The notes: generated by a model not told the origin, from the sequence alone. A DNA stretch of 64,000 bases from Streptomyces cucumeris (GCF_024295805.1 NZ_JANCLX010000015.1:27850-91849); one strand, 5' to 3'. Counted from the stretch's first letter, positions 42,095-50,735 are shown. Numbers and translations: made by a program.

Positions 42095-42643
42095 TCACGT
42101 CGGCTCTTGGGGCGGCCGGGGAGGCAGGTGCGGCACCGGGCCGATGGCGGGGGGCAGTTCATAGGGGAGGCCGTGCAGATAGCGCAGCAGCGTCTCCGCC
42201 CCGGCGGCGGTCAGCGGGTCGATCCGGTAGGTGGTGACGGCGCCGCCGCCCAGGAAGGCGGGGAGGTCATCGGCGCTGCCGCCGGGCAGGACCACGCGCA
42301 GGATGCGCCGGAACCAGTCGCGCGGGTTGCCGTGCACCTCGGCACGCAGCAGCGTGGCCTCCCAGGACACTCCGAGTCCGGTGCCGGGTTCCTCCCGGAC
42401 CTCGGCCCGGCGCTTGTACGCCGGGGAGGCGATGACGAGGACGCGGTCGGCCTCCTCATAGCGGTGCATCATCCATACGCCCCAGTCCTGCGGGGACTCG
42501 GCGGCCAGGAGGTCGAGCCGGGCGTCGACGCCCTGGGCGCACAGCAGCCGCCACAGGGTGCGCACCTGGTCGCGGTGGACGCCGCCGTCGTCCTCGTGCG
42601 CGTAGGAGATGAAGACCAGCGGTGGCCGCCCGTCGTCCGTCAT
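42095..42643 (-). CDS. Stand-alone SEFIR-domain protein
   Basis: A 182-residue protein that is nearly all SEFIR domain: LVFISYAHEDDGGVHRDQVR, LAAESPQDWGVWMMHRYEEA, VLVIASPAYKRRAE, GVSWEATLLRAEVHGNPRDWF, LRYLHGLPYELPP. It is clearly paralogous to the N-terminus of the SEFIR-VMAP protein encoded next (same AESPxDWG, LRYLHGxPxExPP landmarks), so one arose from the other by duplication. First gene of the operon, ATG behind GAGGGGG. SEFIR domains associate with each other, so it is a likely partner or effector signalled by SEFIR-VMAP. Confidence 0.85.
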   Translation of the reverse strand: MTDDGRPPLVFISYAHEDDGGVHRDQVRTLWRLLCAQGVDARLDLLAAESPQDWGVWMMHRYEEADRVLVIASPAYKRRAEVREEPGTGLGVSWEATLLRAEVHGNPRDWFRRILRVVLPGGSADDLPAFLGGGAVTTYRIDPLTAAGAETLLRYLHGLPYELPPAIGPVPHLPPRPPQEPT

Positions 42644-42736
42644 CCGCGCCCCCTCGGAAGTGATCGGTGACCGGATCGTATCGAGGGGGCGGCGGGCGCG
42701 GGGTTTCCGCCCGTGGGGATTTCAGCCCGTGCGGCT

Positions 42737-43909
42737 TCAGCCCGGGGTGAGGGCCAGACCCTCGGCGCCCGGTTCGTCGGGGAGCGCGGCCGCGGCCTCC
42801 GGCAGGGCGGGGAGGATGGCGGCGAGGGGGGCCAGGATGCCGGGGGCCGGGACGCCGGAGAGCAGCACCGGGTAGGTGGCGTCGCGGTGGCGGGACGCCC
42901 GTGCGGCCACCGGGTCCGGGCGGGTGGCCGGAACCATCACCGGGGCCATGACCGGAGCCATGACGGGGACCATCACCGGCACCGTCGCGGCGACCGGCGG
43001 CAGGGCCGCCGCCCCGGCCGGACGCGGCGCGGCATCGGCCGGGTCCGGCGCGGCGGTGGCCGGGGCCGGTCCGGCCGGCTGCTGGGTGCGGGAGAGCAGG
43101 ACCACACCGTGGGCCGCCGCCGCGGCGCCCGCGAGGGCGAGGACGGTACCGGCCGGGCCGCCGTGGAGGCGCTCGCCGAGCAGGGCGATCCCGATGGCCG
43201 CGGCGGCGACCGGGTTGGCGAGGGTCAGGGTGGCCAGCGGGGCGCCGAGGCCGCCGCCCGCGTACGCGCTCTGGGAGAGCAGCAGACCGCTCACCGCGAA
43301 CGCCGCGACCAGGACGGCCACCGCCAGGACCGGCCAGGACAGCACGGCGGTCCCGGTGCGGGCGGTGAGCGCGACCGTGAGGGTCTGGGTGAGCGCCGAG
43401 GCGACACCGGAGGCGACACCGGACGCGGCGGCGAACCGCAGCCCCCGGCCGCGCGCGTCCCCGCCGGACCGGATGAGCACGGCGATCAGGACCAGCACGA
43501 CCGCCGCCACCGACAGGGACTCGGACAGCGCGAGGGTGTCGTCCGGCGCGGCGCCACCGGTGACCGGCAGCAGGGCGCCGAGGCCCAGGAGGGCGAGCGC
43601 GGTGCCGCGCCACTCGGTCCGCAGCACCCGTCGGCCCGCGAGCCGCGCGCCCAGCGGCACGGCCGCGACCAGGGTGAGCGCGCCCAGCGGCTGGACGAGG
43701 GTGAGCGGTCCGTACTTCAACGCCGCGACGTGCAGCAACGCACCGGTCACGGTCAGCCCGACCGCTCCCCACCAGGCGCCGCACAGCAGCAGCCCGGCGA
43801 TTCCGGCCCGGCGGTCCCGGCCCGCGAGCCGCTCCTGGGCGACGGCGGCGGTCGCGTAGGCCACGGCGGAGGCGAGGGCGAGTACGACGGCTATCAGCGT
43901 GGGGTCCAT
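42737..43909 (-). CDS. EamA/DMT-family transporter
   Basis: A 390-residue protein with about 9-10 hydrophobic segments over residues 1-275 (LIAVVLALASAVAYATAAVA, ... LTLVQPLGALTLVAAVPLGA, ... ATLTLANPVAAAAIGIALLG), the two-repeat drug/metabolite transporter layout. The last 115 residues are unusual: an Ala/Pro-rich tail containing PVMVPVMAPVMAPVMVPA. It is divergent from a TetR regulator, separated by a dense operator array, so it is probably repressed and induced by its substrate. Substrate unknown. Confidence 0.82.
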   Translation of the reverse strand: MDPTLIAVVLALASAVAYATAAVAQERLAGRDRRAGIAGLLLCGAWWGAVGLTVTGALLHVAALKYGPLTLVQPLGALTLVAAVPLGARLAGRRVLRTEWRGTALALLGLGALLPVTGGAAPDDTLALSESLSVAAVVLVLIAVLIRSGGDARGRGLRFAAASGVASGVASALTQTLTVALTARTGTAVLSWPVLAVAVLVAAFAVSGLLLSQSAYAGGGLGAPLATLTLANPVAAAAIGIALLGERLHGGPAGTVLALAGAAAAAHGVVLLSRTQQPAGPAPATAAPDPADAAPRPAGAAALPPVAATVPVMVPVMAPVMAPVMVPATRPDPVAARASRHRDATYPVLLSGVPAPGILAPLAAILPALPEAAAALPDEPGAEGLALTPG

Positions 43910-43952
43910 CCGCCGCTCCTCCCGGCCGCCCGGCCTCCATGGCCCGGGTTCC

Positions 43953-44042
43953 TATCGGTACACGACTGTACCGAAACGAGAGTGTACCGGTTCACGGGTG
44001 TATCGGTACAGGGATGTATCGGTACGTCGATGTCTCGGTACA
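43953..44042. promoter_or_regulatory. Array of six TATCGGTACA half-sites (TetR operator region)
   Basis: TATCGGTACA-type half-sites start at 43953, 44001, 44017 and 44033; inverted copies (TGTACCGR) start at 43967 and 43983. The first pair makes a perfect repeat TCGGTACA-CGAC-TGTACCGA. The last three are spaced exactly 16 bases apart, and so are the two inverted copies. The array fills the space between the DMT transporter and tetR starts, as expected for an autoregulated, cooperatively repressed divergent promoter. Confidence 0.82.
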
Positions 44043-44092
44043 CTGCTGAGCAGGAGCAGCCGGGAGACCCGGGGAATCCGAGGAGGAAACTC

Positions 44093-44704
44093 ATGCCGTC
44101 GGAGACCACGGCGACGCCGCAGCGCCGTTCGAAGATCACTCCCGAGCGGGAGCAGGAGTTCTACACGGCGGTGCTCGATCTGCTCCAGGAGGGCGGATAC
44201 GAGGCGCTCACCATCGAGGGCGTCGCGGCCCGCACCCGCTCCAGCCGTTCCACGCTCTACCGCCAGTGGAACTCCAAACCGCAGCTCGTCGTCGCCGCGC
44301 TGCGGTCCGGCAACCGGCGGCTCGCCCTGGAGGGCATCGACACCGGCTCCCTGGAGGGCGATCTGCGCGCGGTCGCCGAGGTCGCCGGATCCGTGTGCGG
44401 CGCGGACACCAAGCTGATGTACGCGGTCGGCCACGCCGCGCTGCATGACCCCGAGCTGCTGGAGGCGCTGCGGTCGGCGCTGATCGAGCACGAGGTGGCG
44501 GCGATCCGGGCGATGGTCCGCAGGGGGGTGGAGCGCGGGGAGGTCGACGGGGAGAACGCGGCGACCGAGTTCGTCCCGACCCAGCTCATCGGCGCGATGC
44601 GGGTGCGTCCGCTGCTGGAGGGGCGGCAGGCCGATACCCCCTACCTCACCCGCTTCCTGGAGTCCTCGGTCTTCCCGGCCCTCGGGATCGGTGTGCGGGC
44701 CTGA
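44093..44704 (+). CDS. TetR-family repressor of the divergent DMT transporter
   Basis: A 203-residue regulator: the TetR HTH spans about 18-68 (FYTAVLDLLQEGGYEALTIE, GVAARTRSSRSTLYRQWNSK), followed by a helical ligand domain of the TetR_C_11-like sort (ALHDPELLEALRSALIEHEV). AGGAGG lies just before the ATG. The half-site array immediately upstream is its likely operator. It would release on binding a small ligand exported by the transporter at 42737. Confidence 0.92.
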   Translation: MPSETTATPQRRSKITPEREQEFYTAVLDLLQEGGYEALTIEGVAARTRSSRSTLYRQWNSKPQLVVAALRSGNRRLALEGIDTGSLEGDLRAVAEVAGSVCGADTKLMYAVGHAALHDPELLEALRSALIEHEVAAIRAMVRRGVERGEVDGENAATEFVPTQLIGAMRVRPLLEGRQADTPYLTRFLESSVFPALGIGVRA

Positions 44705-44737
44705 CCGCCCGCCCCCGCGGGGCCGTCGGATCAGCCG

Positions 44738-45613
44738 TCAGATCACCGGCGGACGGCCCAGCCGGGTCATCCGCCACACCGTGCGCCAGCGCATCGGGCG
44801 CCGGGTGCCACACGGGGTGCGGAACCCCTCCGCGAACCCGCCCGCCCACGCCCGCAGCCCGTCCAGGGCGCGGGTGCGCACCAGGGTGAGCAGCGTCCAG
44901 CTCCCCAGGTAGAGCGGGACCAGTGGCAGCGGCAGATGGCGGCGGGCCAGCCAGACCCGGTTGCGCGCGGTCATCCGGTAGTAGACCGCGTGCCGGGCGG
45001 GGGAGGTCTTGGGGTGCTGGAGCAGCAGCTCGGGCACGTACCGCACGAACCAGCCGTCGTCCAGCGCCCGCCAGGCGAGGTCGGTCTCCTCATGGGTGAA
45101 GAAGAACGCGTCCGGCCAGCCGCCGATCCGCTCCAGCATCGGCATCGACAGGGCGTGGCCACCGCCGAGGAAGGTGGTCACCTCACCACCGCGCATCGGG
45201 TCCGAGGCGCGCAGCCGGGGGACGTGCCGGCGCTGGGTCTCCCCGTGCTCGTCGGCGATGCGGAAGCTCACGATGCCCAGCCGGGGATCGGCCGCGTACA
45301 GATCGCGCACCGTACGGAACACTCCGGGGTCGACCAGCAGTCCGTCGTCATCGAGGTCGATCACCACATCGACGTCACCGAACTCCCGCAGCCGCCGCAG
45401 CGCCACGTTGCGCCCGCCGGAGACACCCAGGTTCTCGTCCAGTTCGACGGCGGTCACATGGGCGGGGAGCTCCGGGAGCGGGGAGCCGTTGCCGACGACC
45501 ACGATGCGGGTCGCCGGTACGTCCTGCCGGTCCACCGACTCCAGGAGCGCCGCCACCTCGCGGGGCCGGTTGCCCATGGTCAGGATGGCGACACCCAGTC
45601 GGGGTTCGGGCAC
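44738..45613 (-). CDS. Family 2 glycosyltransferase
   Basis: A 291-residue GT-A enzyme: nucleotide-sugar entry strand GVAILTMGNRP, NLGVSGGRN, the metal-binding DLDDDG (DxD), GGGHALSMPM acceptor loop and HEETDLAWRALDDGW. C-terminal residues 215-260 are hydrophobic/basic and may touch the membrane. Such rhamnosyl- or galactosyl-like GT2s work on cell-wall or exopolysaccharide. It stands alone with a GTG start; a 14-nt palindrome (45664-45677) lies 50 bases upstream. Confidence 0.88.
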   Translation of the reverse strand: MPEPRLGVAILTMGNRPREVAALLESVDRQDVPATRIVVVGNGSPLPELPAHVTAVELDENLGVSGGRNVALRRLREFGDVDVVIDLDDDGLLVDPGVFRTVRDLYAADPRLGIVSFRIADEHGETQRRHVPRLRASDPMRGGEVTTFLGGGHALSMPMLERIGGWPDAFFFTHEETDLAWRALDDGWFVRYVPELLLQHPKTSPARHAVYYRMTARNRVWLARRHLPLPLVPLYLGSWTLLTLVRTRALDGLRAWAGGFAEGFRTPCGTRRPMRWRTVWRMTRLGRPPVI

Positions 45614-45663
45614 GGCGGGACTCCAGGGCTCGGCGACGATTCCCGCGATCGTAGCCGTTCACC

Positions 45664-45677
45664 GAAGTGGCCACTTC
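45664..45677. promoter_or_regulatory. 14-nt perfect palindrome upstream of the glycosyltransferase gene
   Basis: GAAGTGGCCACTTC lies 50 bases before the GT2 start codon on the minus strand, placed where an operator would be. No partner regulator is evident nearby, and a palindrome of this length can occur by chance. Confidence 0.35.
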
Positions 45678-45727
45678 CGTACAGCCGATGTTCATCGGGG
45701 AACGCGCAAACGGCGGAGTCGACGGCT

Positions 45728-46375
45728 TCAGCCGTCGAGTGCGGTCACCGCCTGCTTGGCGGCGCCGACCGCGCCCTCGCGGATCACCGTGGCGGAGGGC
45801 GCCCCGCGGTCGCCGAAGTCGCTGCCGTTGTAGGTCACCGTGACCGTGGCGTTGGCCATCCGGACTGTGACCACGGCCTCGCGCACCTTCTGGCCGTCCT
45901 CGGTGGTGAGCTCCTCGCCGATCCACGCCTGCTTGCCGAGGCCGGACAGCGGTTCGGCGCCCTCCGGACCCCGCGCCCCGCCGTCGGAGCCGCCGGTGCC
46001 GCCCGAGCCGCCCGTGACGTCGAAGGCGATGTCCAGCCAGCGGTAGTCGTAGTCGTCGAGGGCGTGCCAGGAGCAGCCGGTGCGGCGCGAGACATCGCTG
46101 GTCCGCAGCGCGTTCCCGGCCGTCGGGGCACCGGGCACCAGCTTCTTCACCATCGCCGCGGGGACGGCCGCGCACGGTGTGGCGGGCGCGGTCGGATAGC
46201 GGCGCTGCTCGACGGCGGCACCGGGGGCGGAGGCGGTGGCCGAGGGCTTCGGCGAGGCCCCGGCCTGCTGGGGCCGCGCGTCCGAGTCACCCGGGGCGGT
46301 CATGGCCACGCCCGCGGCGGCGAGCACGGCCACGGGCACCAGACGGGCGGCCAGGGTGAGCGGCAGAGAACGCAT
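45728..46375 (-). CDS. Secreted DUF3558-like protein
   Basis: A 215-residue exported protein: signal segment (about 1-27), then a Pro/Ala/Ser linker and a domain with CAAVPAAMVKKLVPGA and RTGCSWHALDD, the two Cys and CSW motif of DUF3558-type lipoproteins/secreted proteins. A Gly-rich loop (GGSGGTGGSDGG) interrupts the domain. There is no lipobox, so it is secreted or anchored by its signal. Function unknown. ATG 46375 is chosen since it sits directly before the signal peptide. Confidence 0.7.
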   Translation of the reverse strand: MRSLPLTLAARLVPVAVLAAAGVAMTAPGDSDARPQQAGASPKPSATASAPGAAVEQRRYPTAPATPCAAVPAAMVKKLVPGAPTAGNALRTSDVSRRTGCSWHALDDYDYRWLDIAFDVTGGSGGTGGSDGGARGPEGAEPLSGLGKQAWIGEELTTEDGQKVREAVVTVRMANATVTVTYNGSDFGDRGAPSATVIREGAVGAAKQAVTALDG

Positions 46376-46861
46376 GGCGTCTCTTTTCGGTCGGATGGCG
46401 AAGTGAAAAGGGAGGCGCGAGCGGGGTGATGGGCCAGTGGGGACGGTGGGAAGACCATGCCATACCCAGCCGCCGTGGAACACCCCGGGCCGGAAGGAGA
46501 TCGTCACTGGACTAAAGGGGTGAATTTACATCTTCTTCACATTATCTATTCAAATCCCTGGATATCTACGACGGGTGACGATCCATCGCCCCTCCCTCGC
46601 GACCGGCTCACGGCCTTCCGCCCGCCCCCTGCGTCGCTTTCCGTGCATCCCGCACCGTTCGCCCCGGCTCCACCGCCATCTTCTGCTCCGGCTCATCGTT
46701 CTGATGCGACGTCAGCCGACGGCGACGGCGGCGGATTGCGTCAAACGCCCCTTCCGGCAACGGTCCTCATCCGGTGGCCATGTACGTGTTGTGTGCGGGC
46801 AAACACCCCGCCGCTCCCCGACACTCCAATTCCTCTGACGCCACGAGCCAGGGGAGAGCAC
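46376..46861. other. 486-base divergent intergenic region with an AT-rich island
   Basis: No gene is supported. Bases 46515-46565 are markedly AT-rich for this genome (GTGAATTTACATCTTCTTC..., two TTCA cores 13 bases apart) and are probably the promoter/control zone of phoD, which in streptomycetes is under PhoP. The spacing does not fit the 11-base PHO-box unit, so no PHO box is claimed. The phoD ribosome site GGGGAG is at about 46851. Confidence 0.5.
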
Positions 46862-48487
46862 ATGGCACACGACTCGCACCAGCGGGCGATACGAGCCGCG
46901 GCAGCACTGCTGGGCCGCCGCCGCTTCCTCACCGCAACCGGTGCCGCCGCCGCACTCGCGTTCACCACCAACCTGCCCAGCGCCCAGGCCGCCTCGCAGG
47001 TGCCCTCGCACTCGCTCACCGACAACCCCTTCACCCTCGGCGTGGCCTCCGGCGATGCCCTGCCGGATGCCGTCGTGCTGTGGACCAGACTGGCGCCCCG
47101 CCCCTATGAGCCGGGCAACGGACTGCCCGAGCGCGGCACCCTCACGGTCCACTACGAGATCGCCCGCGACGAGCACTTCAAGCGGATCGCCCGGCGCGGC
47201 ACGGCCGTCGCGCACGCCGAGTTCAACTACACCCTGCACGTGGACGCCAAGGGTCTCGAACCCGACCGCGTCTACTGGTACCGCTTCCACGCCGGCAAGT
47301 GGACCAGCCCGGTCGGCCGCACCCGCACCACCCCCTCCGCCGGGGCCCGGATCCGTGAGATGCGGTTCGGTCTGGCCTCCTGCCAGGCGTACCACGACGG
47401 CTACTTCACCGCCCTCGGCCACCTCGCCGACGAGGACCTCGACGCCGTCTTCCACGTCGGCGACTACCACTACGAGTACGCCGTCAACGCCACCGGCGGC
47501 GCCCGCAACTACACCGACCGCCGTCTTCCCGCGGTCTTCAACAAGGAGACCGTCACCCTCGAGGACTACCGGCTGCGCTACGCGCTCTACAAGTCCGACG
47601 AGGACCTCCAGGCCGCCCACGCCGCCTTCCCCTGGTACGTCACCTGGGACGACCACGAGACCGAGAACAACTACGCCGACGACGTGGACGAGAACGACAG
47701 CCCGTCGGAGGAGTTCCTGGTCCGCCGGGCCGCCGCGTACCGCGCGTACTGGGAGAACATGCCGCTGCGCATGCCGCAGCGGCCCGATGGTCCCGATATG
47801 CGGCTCTACCGCCGCTTCCACTACGGCAGGCTCGCCCAGTTCGACATCCTCGACACCCGCCAGTACCGCTCCAACCAGGCGTACGGAGACGGCTGGCAGT
47901 ACCCCGGGCCCGACTCCGAGGACCCGGACCGCACCCTCACCGGCGGGGCCCAGGAACGCTGGCTGCTCGACGGCTTCCGCCGCTCCCGGGCCACCTGGAA
48001 CGTCCTTCCGCAGCAGGTCACCTTCTCCCAGCGGAAGAACACCACCGCCGCACGCTCCAAGCTCTCCATGGACTCCTGGGACGGCTACCCGGCCTCCCGC
48101 GACCGGATCCTCGCCGGTGTCGAGCAGGCGGGGGTGGAGAACCTCGTCGTCCTCACCGGTGACGTCCATGTCCACTACGCCTTCGACATCAAGGAGAACT
48201 TCGACAAGCCCGACTCCCGCACCGTGGGCGTGGAGTTCGTGGGAACCTCCCTCACCAGCGGGAAGGACGGCGCGGACAAGCCGGACAACTGGTCCACCTA
48301 CATGGCGGCCAACCCGCATATGAAGTTCTACAACGGCCGGCGCGGCTATGTGACGGTCACGCTGGACGAGCGGCAGGCGCGGGCCGACTACAAGACGGTC
48401 GCCAAGGTCAGCACCCCGGGCGCGCCGCTCACCACCGCGGCGTCGTTCGTCAGCGAGGCCGGGAACCCCGGTCTGCACTCCGTCTGA
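46862..48487 (+). CDS. phoD: PhoD-type alkaline phosphatase/phosphodiesterase, Tat-exported
   Basis: A 541-residue protein with a twin-arginine signal (GRRRFLTATGAAAALAF). Domain order is the N-terminal PhoD_N Ig-like part (about 50-145) and the metallophosphatase: FGLASCQAYHDGYFT, HVGDYHYEY, TWDDHETENNY, LTGDVHVHYAF. These supply the Fe/Ca ligands. It releases phosphate from phosphate esters, including teichoic acids, outside the cell. It is normally induced by phosphate starvation through PhoP. ATG 46862 is preceded by GGGGAG. Confidence 0.95.
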   Translation: MAHDSHQRAIRAAAALLGRRRFLTATGAAAALAFTTNLPSAQAASQVPSHSLTDNPFTLGVASGDALPDAVVLWTRLAPRPYEPGNGLPERGTLTVHYEIARDEHFKRIARRGTAVAHAEFNYTLHVDAKGLEPDRVYWYRFHAGKWTSPVGRTRTTPSAGARIREMRFGLASCQAYHDGYFTALGHLADEDLDAVFHVGDYHYEYAVNATGGARNYTDRRLPAVFNKETVTLEDYRLRYALYKSDEDLQAAHAAFPWYVTWDDHETENNYADDVDENDSPSEEFLVRRAAAYRAYWENMPLRMPQRPDGPDMRLYRRFHYGRLAQFDILDTRQYRSNQAYGDGWQYPGPDSEDPDRTLTGGAQERWLLDGFRRSRATWNVLPQQVTFSQRKNTTAARSKLSMDSWDGYPASRDRILAGVEQAGVENLVVLTGDVHVHYAFDIKENFDKPDSRTVGVEFVGTSLTSGKDGADKPDNWSTYMAANPHMKFYNGRRGYVTVTLDERQARADYKTVAKVSTPGAPLTTAASFVSEAGNPGLHSV

Positions 48488-48508
48488 CGCCCCCGCGAAC
48501 GCGCTGAC

Positions 48509-48546
48509 GGTACGCGTCCGGCCCCGTCCCGGGCCGGGCGCGTACC
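48509..48546. terminator. Terminator hairpin after phoD
   Basis: GGTACGCG (48509-48516) pairs with CGCGTACC (48539-48546), with an inner CCGGCCC/GGGCCGG stem. It begins 22 bases after the phoD stop and ends 10 bases before the next start, insulating the two genes. Confidence 0.75.
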
Positions 48547-48555
48547 CTGCCGTCC

Positions 48556-49668
48556 GTGGCGACGAGCAACGAGACGGACCTCGACCCCGGCCGTGACCGC
48601 GCACTGTCCCGGCTGGTCCGGGACGTGGCGGCGCTCCCCGAGGGGGAGGACCCGTGGTGCGCCGGGGTGGTGGTGGCCGCCGGGACCGGATCGGATCCGG
48701 AGCCGCTGGTCCTCGAAGCGTCCGGCTGGGCGGTGCGCCACGCGGCCCATGACCGGGAGCTGCCGCGCGAGCGGTGGGAGCCGGTGCGCACCGACACCGT
48801 CTTCGACCTCGCCTCGCTCACCAAGCTGTTCACCACCATCCTGGCGGTACGGGCGGTCGAACGCGGACGGATCGCGCTGGACGCGCCCGTCGCCGCGTAC
48901 GCCCCGCGGTTCACCGCCGCCGCCGAGCACGGCATGACGGTGCGGCAGCTCCTCACCCACACCTCGGGCCTGGTCCCCGAACTCCCCCTGTACGAGTGCG
49001 GCTCCGACGAGGAGCGGCGGGCCCGGCTGGCCGCCGAACCCCCGGCCACCCCGCCCGGCACCGCGCGCCGCTACTCCGACCTCAACTTCCTGCTGCTCCA
49101 GGCGGTGCTGGAGGGCGCCGCGGACGAACCCCTGGACCGGCTGGTCCACGACACCGTCACCGCTCCCCTCGGGATGACCTCCACCCGCTTCCGCCCGCCC
49201 GCCTCCTGGCTGCCGCGGATCGCCGCGACCGAGGACCAGCGGCGCCCCTGGGGCAAACTGGACCGGGGCATGGTGCGGGGCACGGTCCACGACGAGAACG
49301 CCTACGCGCTGGGCGGTGTCGCGGGCCACGCCGGACTCTTCGCCACCGCCGGTGACCTCGCCGCGCTGTGCCGTGCGCTGCTGCGGGGCGGCGGCCCGCT
49401 GCTCTCCCCGGCGTCGGTGGAGCTGATGCTGACCGCGCCGGGTCTGGGCTTCGAGATCGACCAGCCGTGGTTCATGGGGGAGTTGGCGGGCCGGGGCGCG
49501 GCGGGCCACACCGGGTTCACCGGCACCAGTCTGGTCCTGGACCGCGCCACCGACTCCTATCTGATCCTGCTGGCCAACACCGTCCACCCGCGCCGCCGCC
49601 CCGCCGACAGCCGCCCGAGGGCGGCCGCGGCGACGGCCCTGGCCCGGGCCGTACGGGGCGGCGCGTAG
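48556..49668 (+). CDS. Serine hydrolase of the class C beta-lactamase/DD-peptidase family
   Basis: A 370-residue cytoplasmic-looking enzyme (no signal peptide). SLTK (nucleophile Ser and Lys of SxxK) is in VFDLASLTKLFTT, YSD(L)N replaces YxN, and GHTGFTGTS is the KTG-like third motif (HTG). Relatives include esterases, aminopeptidases and penicillin-binding proteins; lack of a signal argues against a secreted beta-lactamase. It stands alone with a GTG start. Substrate unknown. Confidence 0.85.
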   Translation: MATSNETDLDPGRDRALSRLVRDVAALPEGEDPWCAGVVVAAGTGSDPEPLVLEASGWAVRHAAHDRELPRERWEPVRTDTVFDLASLTKLFTTILAVRAVERGRIALDAPVAAYAPRFTAAAEHGMTVRQLLTHTSGLVPELPLYECGSDEERRARLAAEPPATPPGTARRYSDLNFLLLQAVLEGAADEPLDRLVHDTVTAPLGMTSTRFRPPASWLPRIAATEDQRRPWGKLDRGMVRGTVHDENAYALGGVAGHAGLFATAGDLAALCRALLRGGGPLLSPASVELMLTAPGLGFEIDQPWFMGELAGRGAAGHTGFTGTSLVLDRATDSYLILLANTVHPRRRPADSRPRAAAATALARAVRGGA

Positions 49669-49690
49669 TCCCGCTCGCGGGCCGGGGCCG

Positions 49691-50698
49691 TCAGTCCTCG
49701 GCGGGCGGCCAGCCGTCGCCCCACACGGTGTCGCGGGCGGCGCGGTAGAGGGGGCCCTGGCGCTTGGTGACGGTCCGGCGGGTCAGCCCCTCGTCCGCGG
49801 TGCACAGGTCCAGCAGCACCTGGCCCTTGCGGATCTGCGGATGGCGGGTCACCCGGGACGGGGCCGGTGCGGCGGGGAAGCGGACCGCGGCCACATAGCT
49901 GAACTTCTCGTCCTCGTACGGCAGTGAGCCTCCCTTGACCTGGCGGTGCAGGGAGGAGCGGCTGACCCGGGCGGCGAAGTGGCACCAGTCGGCGCCCGGT
50001 TCGATGGGGCAGGCCGCGCCGTGCGGGCAGGGGGCGACCAGGGTCAGCCCCGCGGCGGTGAACCGGTCGCGGGCCTCACGGACGCGGGCGAAGCCGTCGG
50101 GGGTGCCCGGTTCGACCAGCACCACGGCCCGCGCGGTGCGCGCGGCCTCGTCGACGACGGCGTGCCGGTCGGCCTCGGTCAGCTCGCCGAGTACGTACGA
50201 GACGGTGACGAGGTCCGTCGGGTCGGGGAGGGCGAGACCGTCGCCGATGGCCCGCCGCTGCCACCGGGCGCCGCGCAGGGCCTCGGAGTCCGCCTGGCCG
50301 GCCAGTTCACGGCCGAGGGCGAGGGCGGGCTCGGCCCAGTCCAGCACGGTGGTGGTGTGGCCGCCGTCCGGCCAGGCGGCGGCGACCGCCCAGCTCGCCG
50401 CGCCGGTGCCGCCGCCGATGTCGATATGCGAGGCCGGGGTCCAGTCGGGGACCCGGGCGCGGAACGCGGCGAGGGCGGCGCGGACCGCCTCGAAGGTCGC
50501 GGGCATCCGGTAGGCGGCGTACGCGGCGACATCGGAGCGGTCGCGCAGCACGGGTGCGTCGGTGGGGGTGCGGCCGCGGTAGTTGGCGATCAGCCGCTCG
50601 ACCGCCCGCGCCGCCTGGCGGGGCGGCAGTCCGTCGAGGAGCCCGGCGAGCGCGGTGCGCAGTGTCTCGTCGGCGGGGGCGGGGTGAGGGGCGTGCAT
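49691..50698 (-). CDS. Rsm22-like methyltransferase with Cys-cluster (ribosome-associated)
   Basis: A 335-residue SAM enzyme: motif I HIDIGGGTGAASWAV, post-I LDWAEPAL, and motif IV-like VTVSYVLGEL. A C-terminal cluster CPHGAACPIEPGADWCHFAA followed by RVSRSSLHRQVKGG is the hallmark of Rsm22 proteins, which in mitochondria assist small-subunit assembly; the Cys residues may hold an Fe-S cluster. The bacterial role is not well set. ATG 50698 is the first Met before the conserved region. It is divergent from a TetR gene. Confidence 0.87.
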   Translation of the reverse strand: MHAPHPAPADETLRTALAGLLDGLPPRQAARAVERLIANYRGRTPTDAPVLRDRSDVAAYAAYRMPATFEAVRAALAAFRARVPDWTPASHIDIGGGTGAASWAVAAAWPDGGHTTTVLDWAEPALALGRELAGQADSEALRGARWQRRAIGDGLALPDPTDLVTVSYVLGELTEADRHAVVDEAARTARAVVLVEPGTPDGFARVREARDRFTAAGLTLVAPCPHGAACPIEPGADWCHFAARVSRSSLHRQVKGGSLPYEDEKFSYVAAVRFPAAPAPSRVTRHPQIRKGQVLLDLCTADEGLTRRTVTKRQGPLYRAARDTVWGDGWPPAED

Positions 50699-50735
50699 TG
50701 GGCGGATTCTACCGGCCGGAAGGGCCTGTCCGGAT

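Noticed and set aside
35130..42643. FxSxx-type peptide (FxsABC) system
   Set aside because: TIR and TPR parts resemble FxsC-linked proteins, but there is no radical SAM maturase or FxSxx precursor; the VMAP/MoxR reading fits better.
46536..46552. PHO box upstream of phoD
   Set aside because: Two TTCA cores are present in the AT-rich island, but 13 bases apart rather than the 11-base unit of PhoP boxes, and flanks do not fit.
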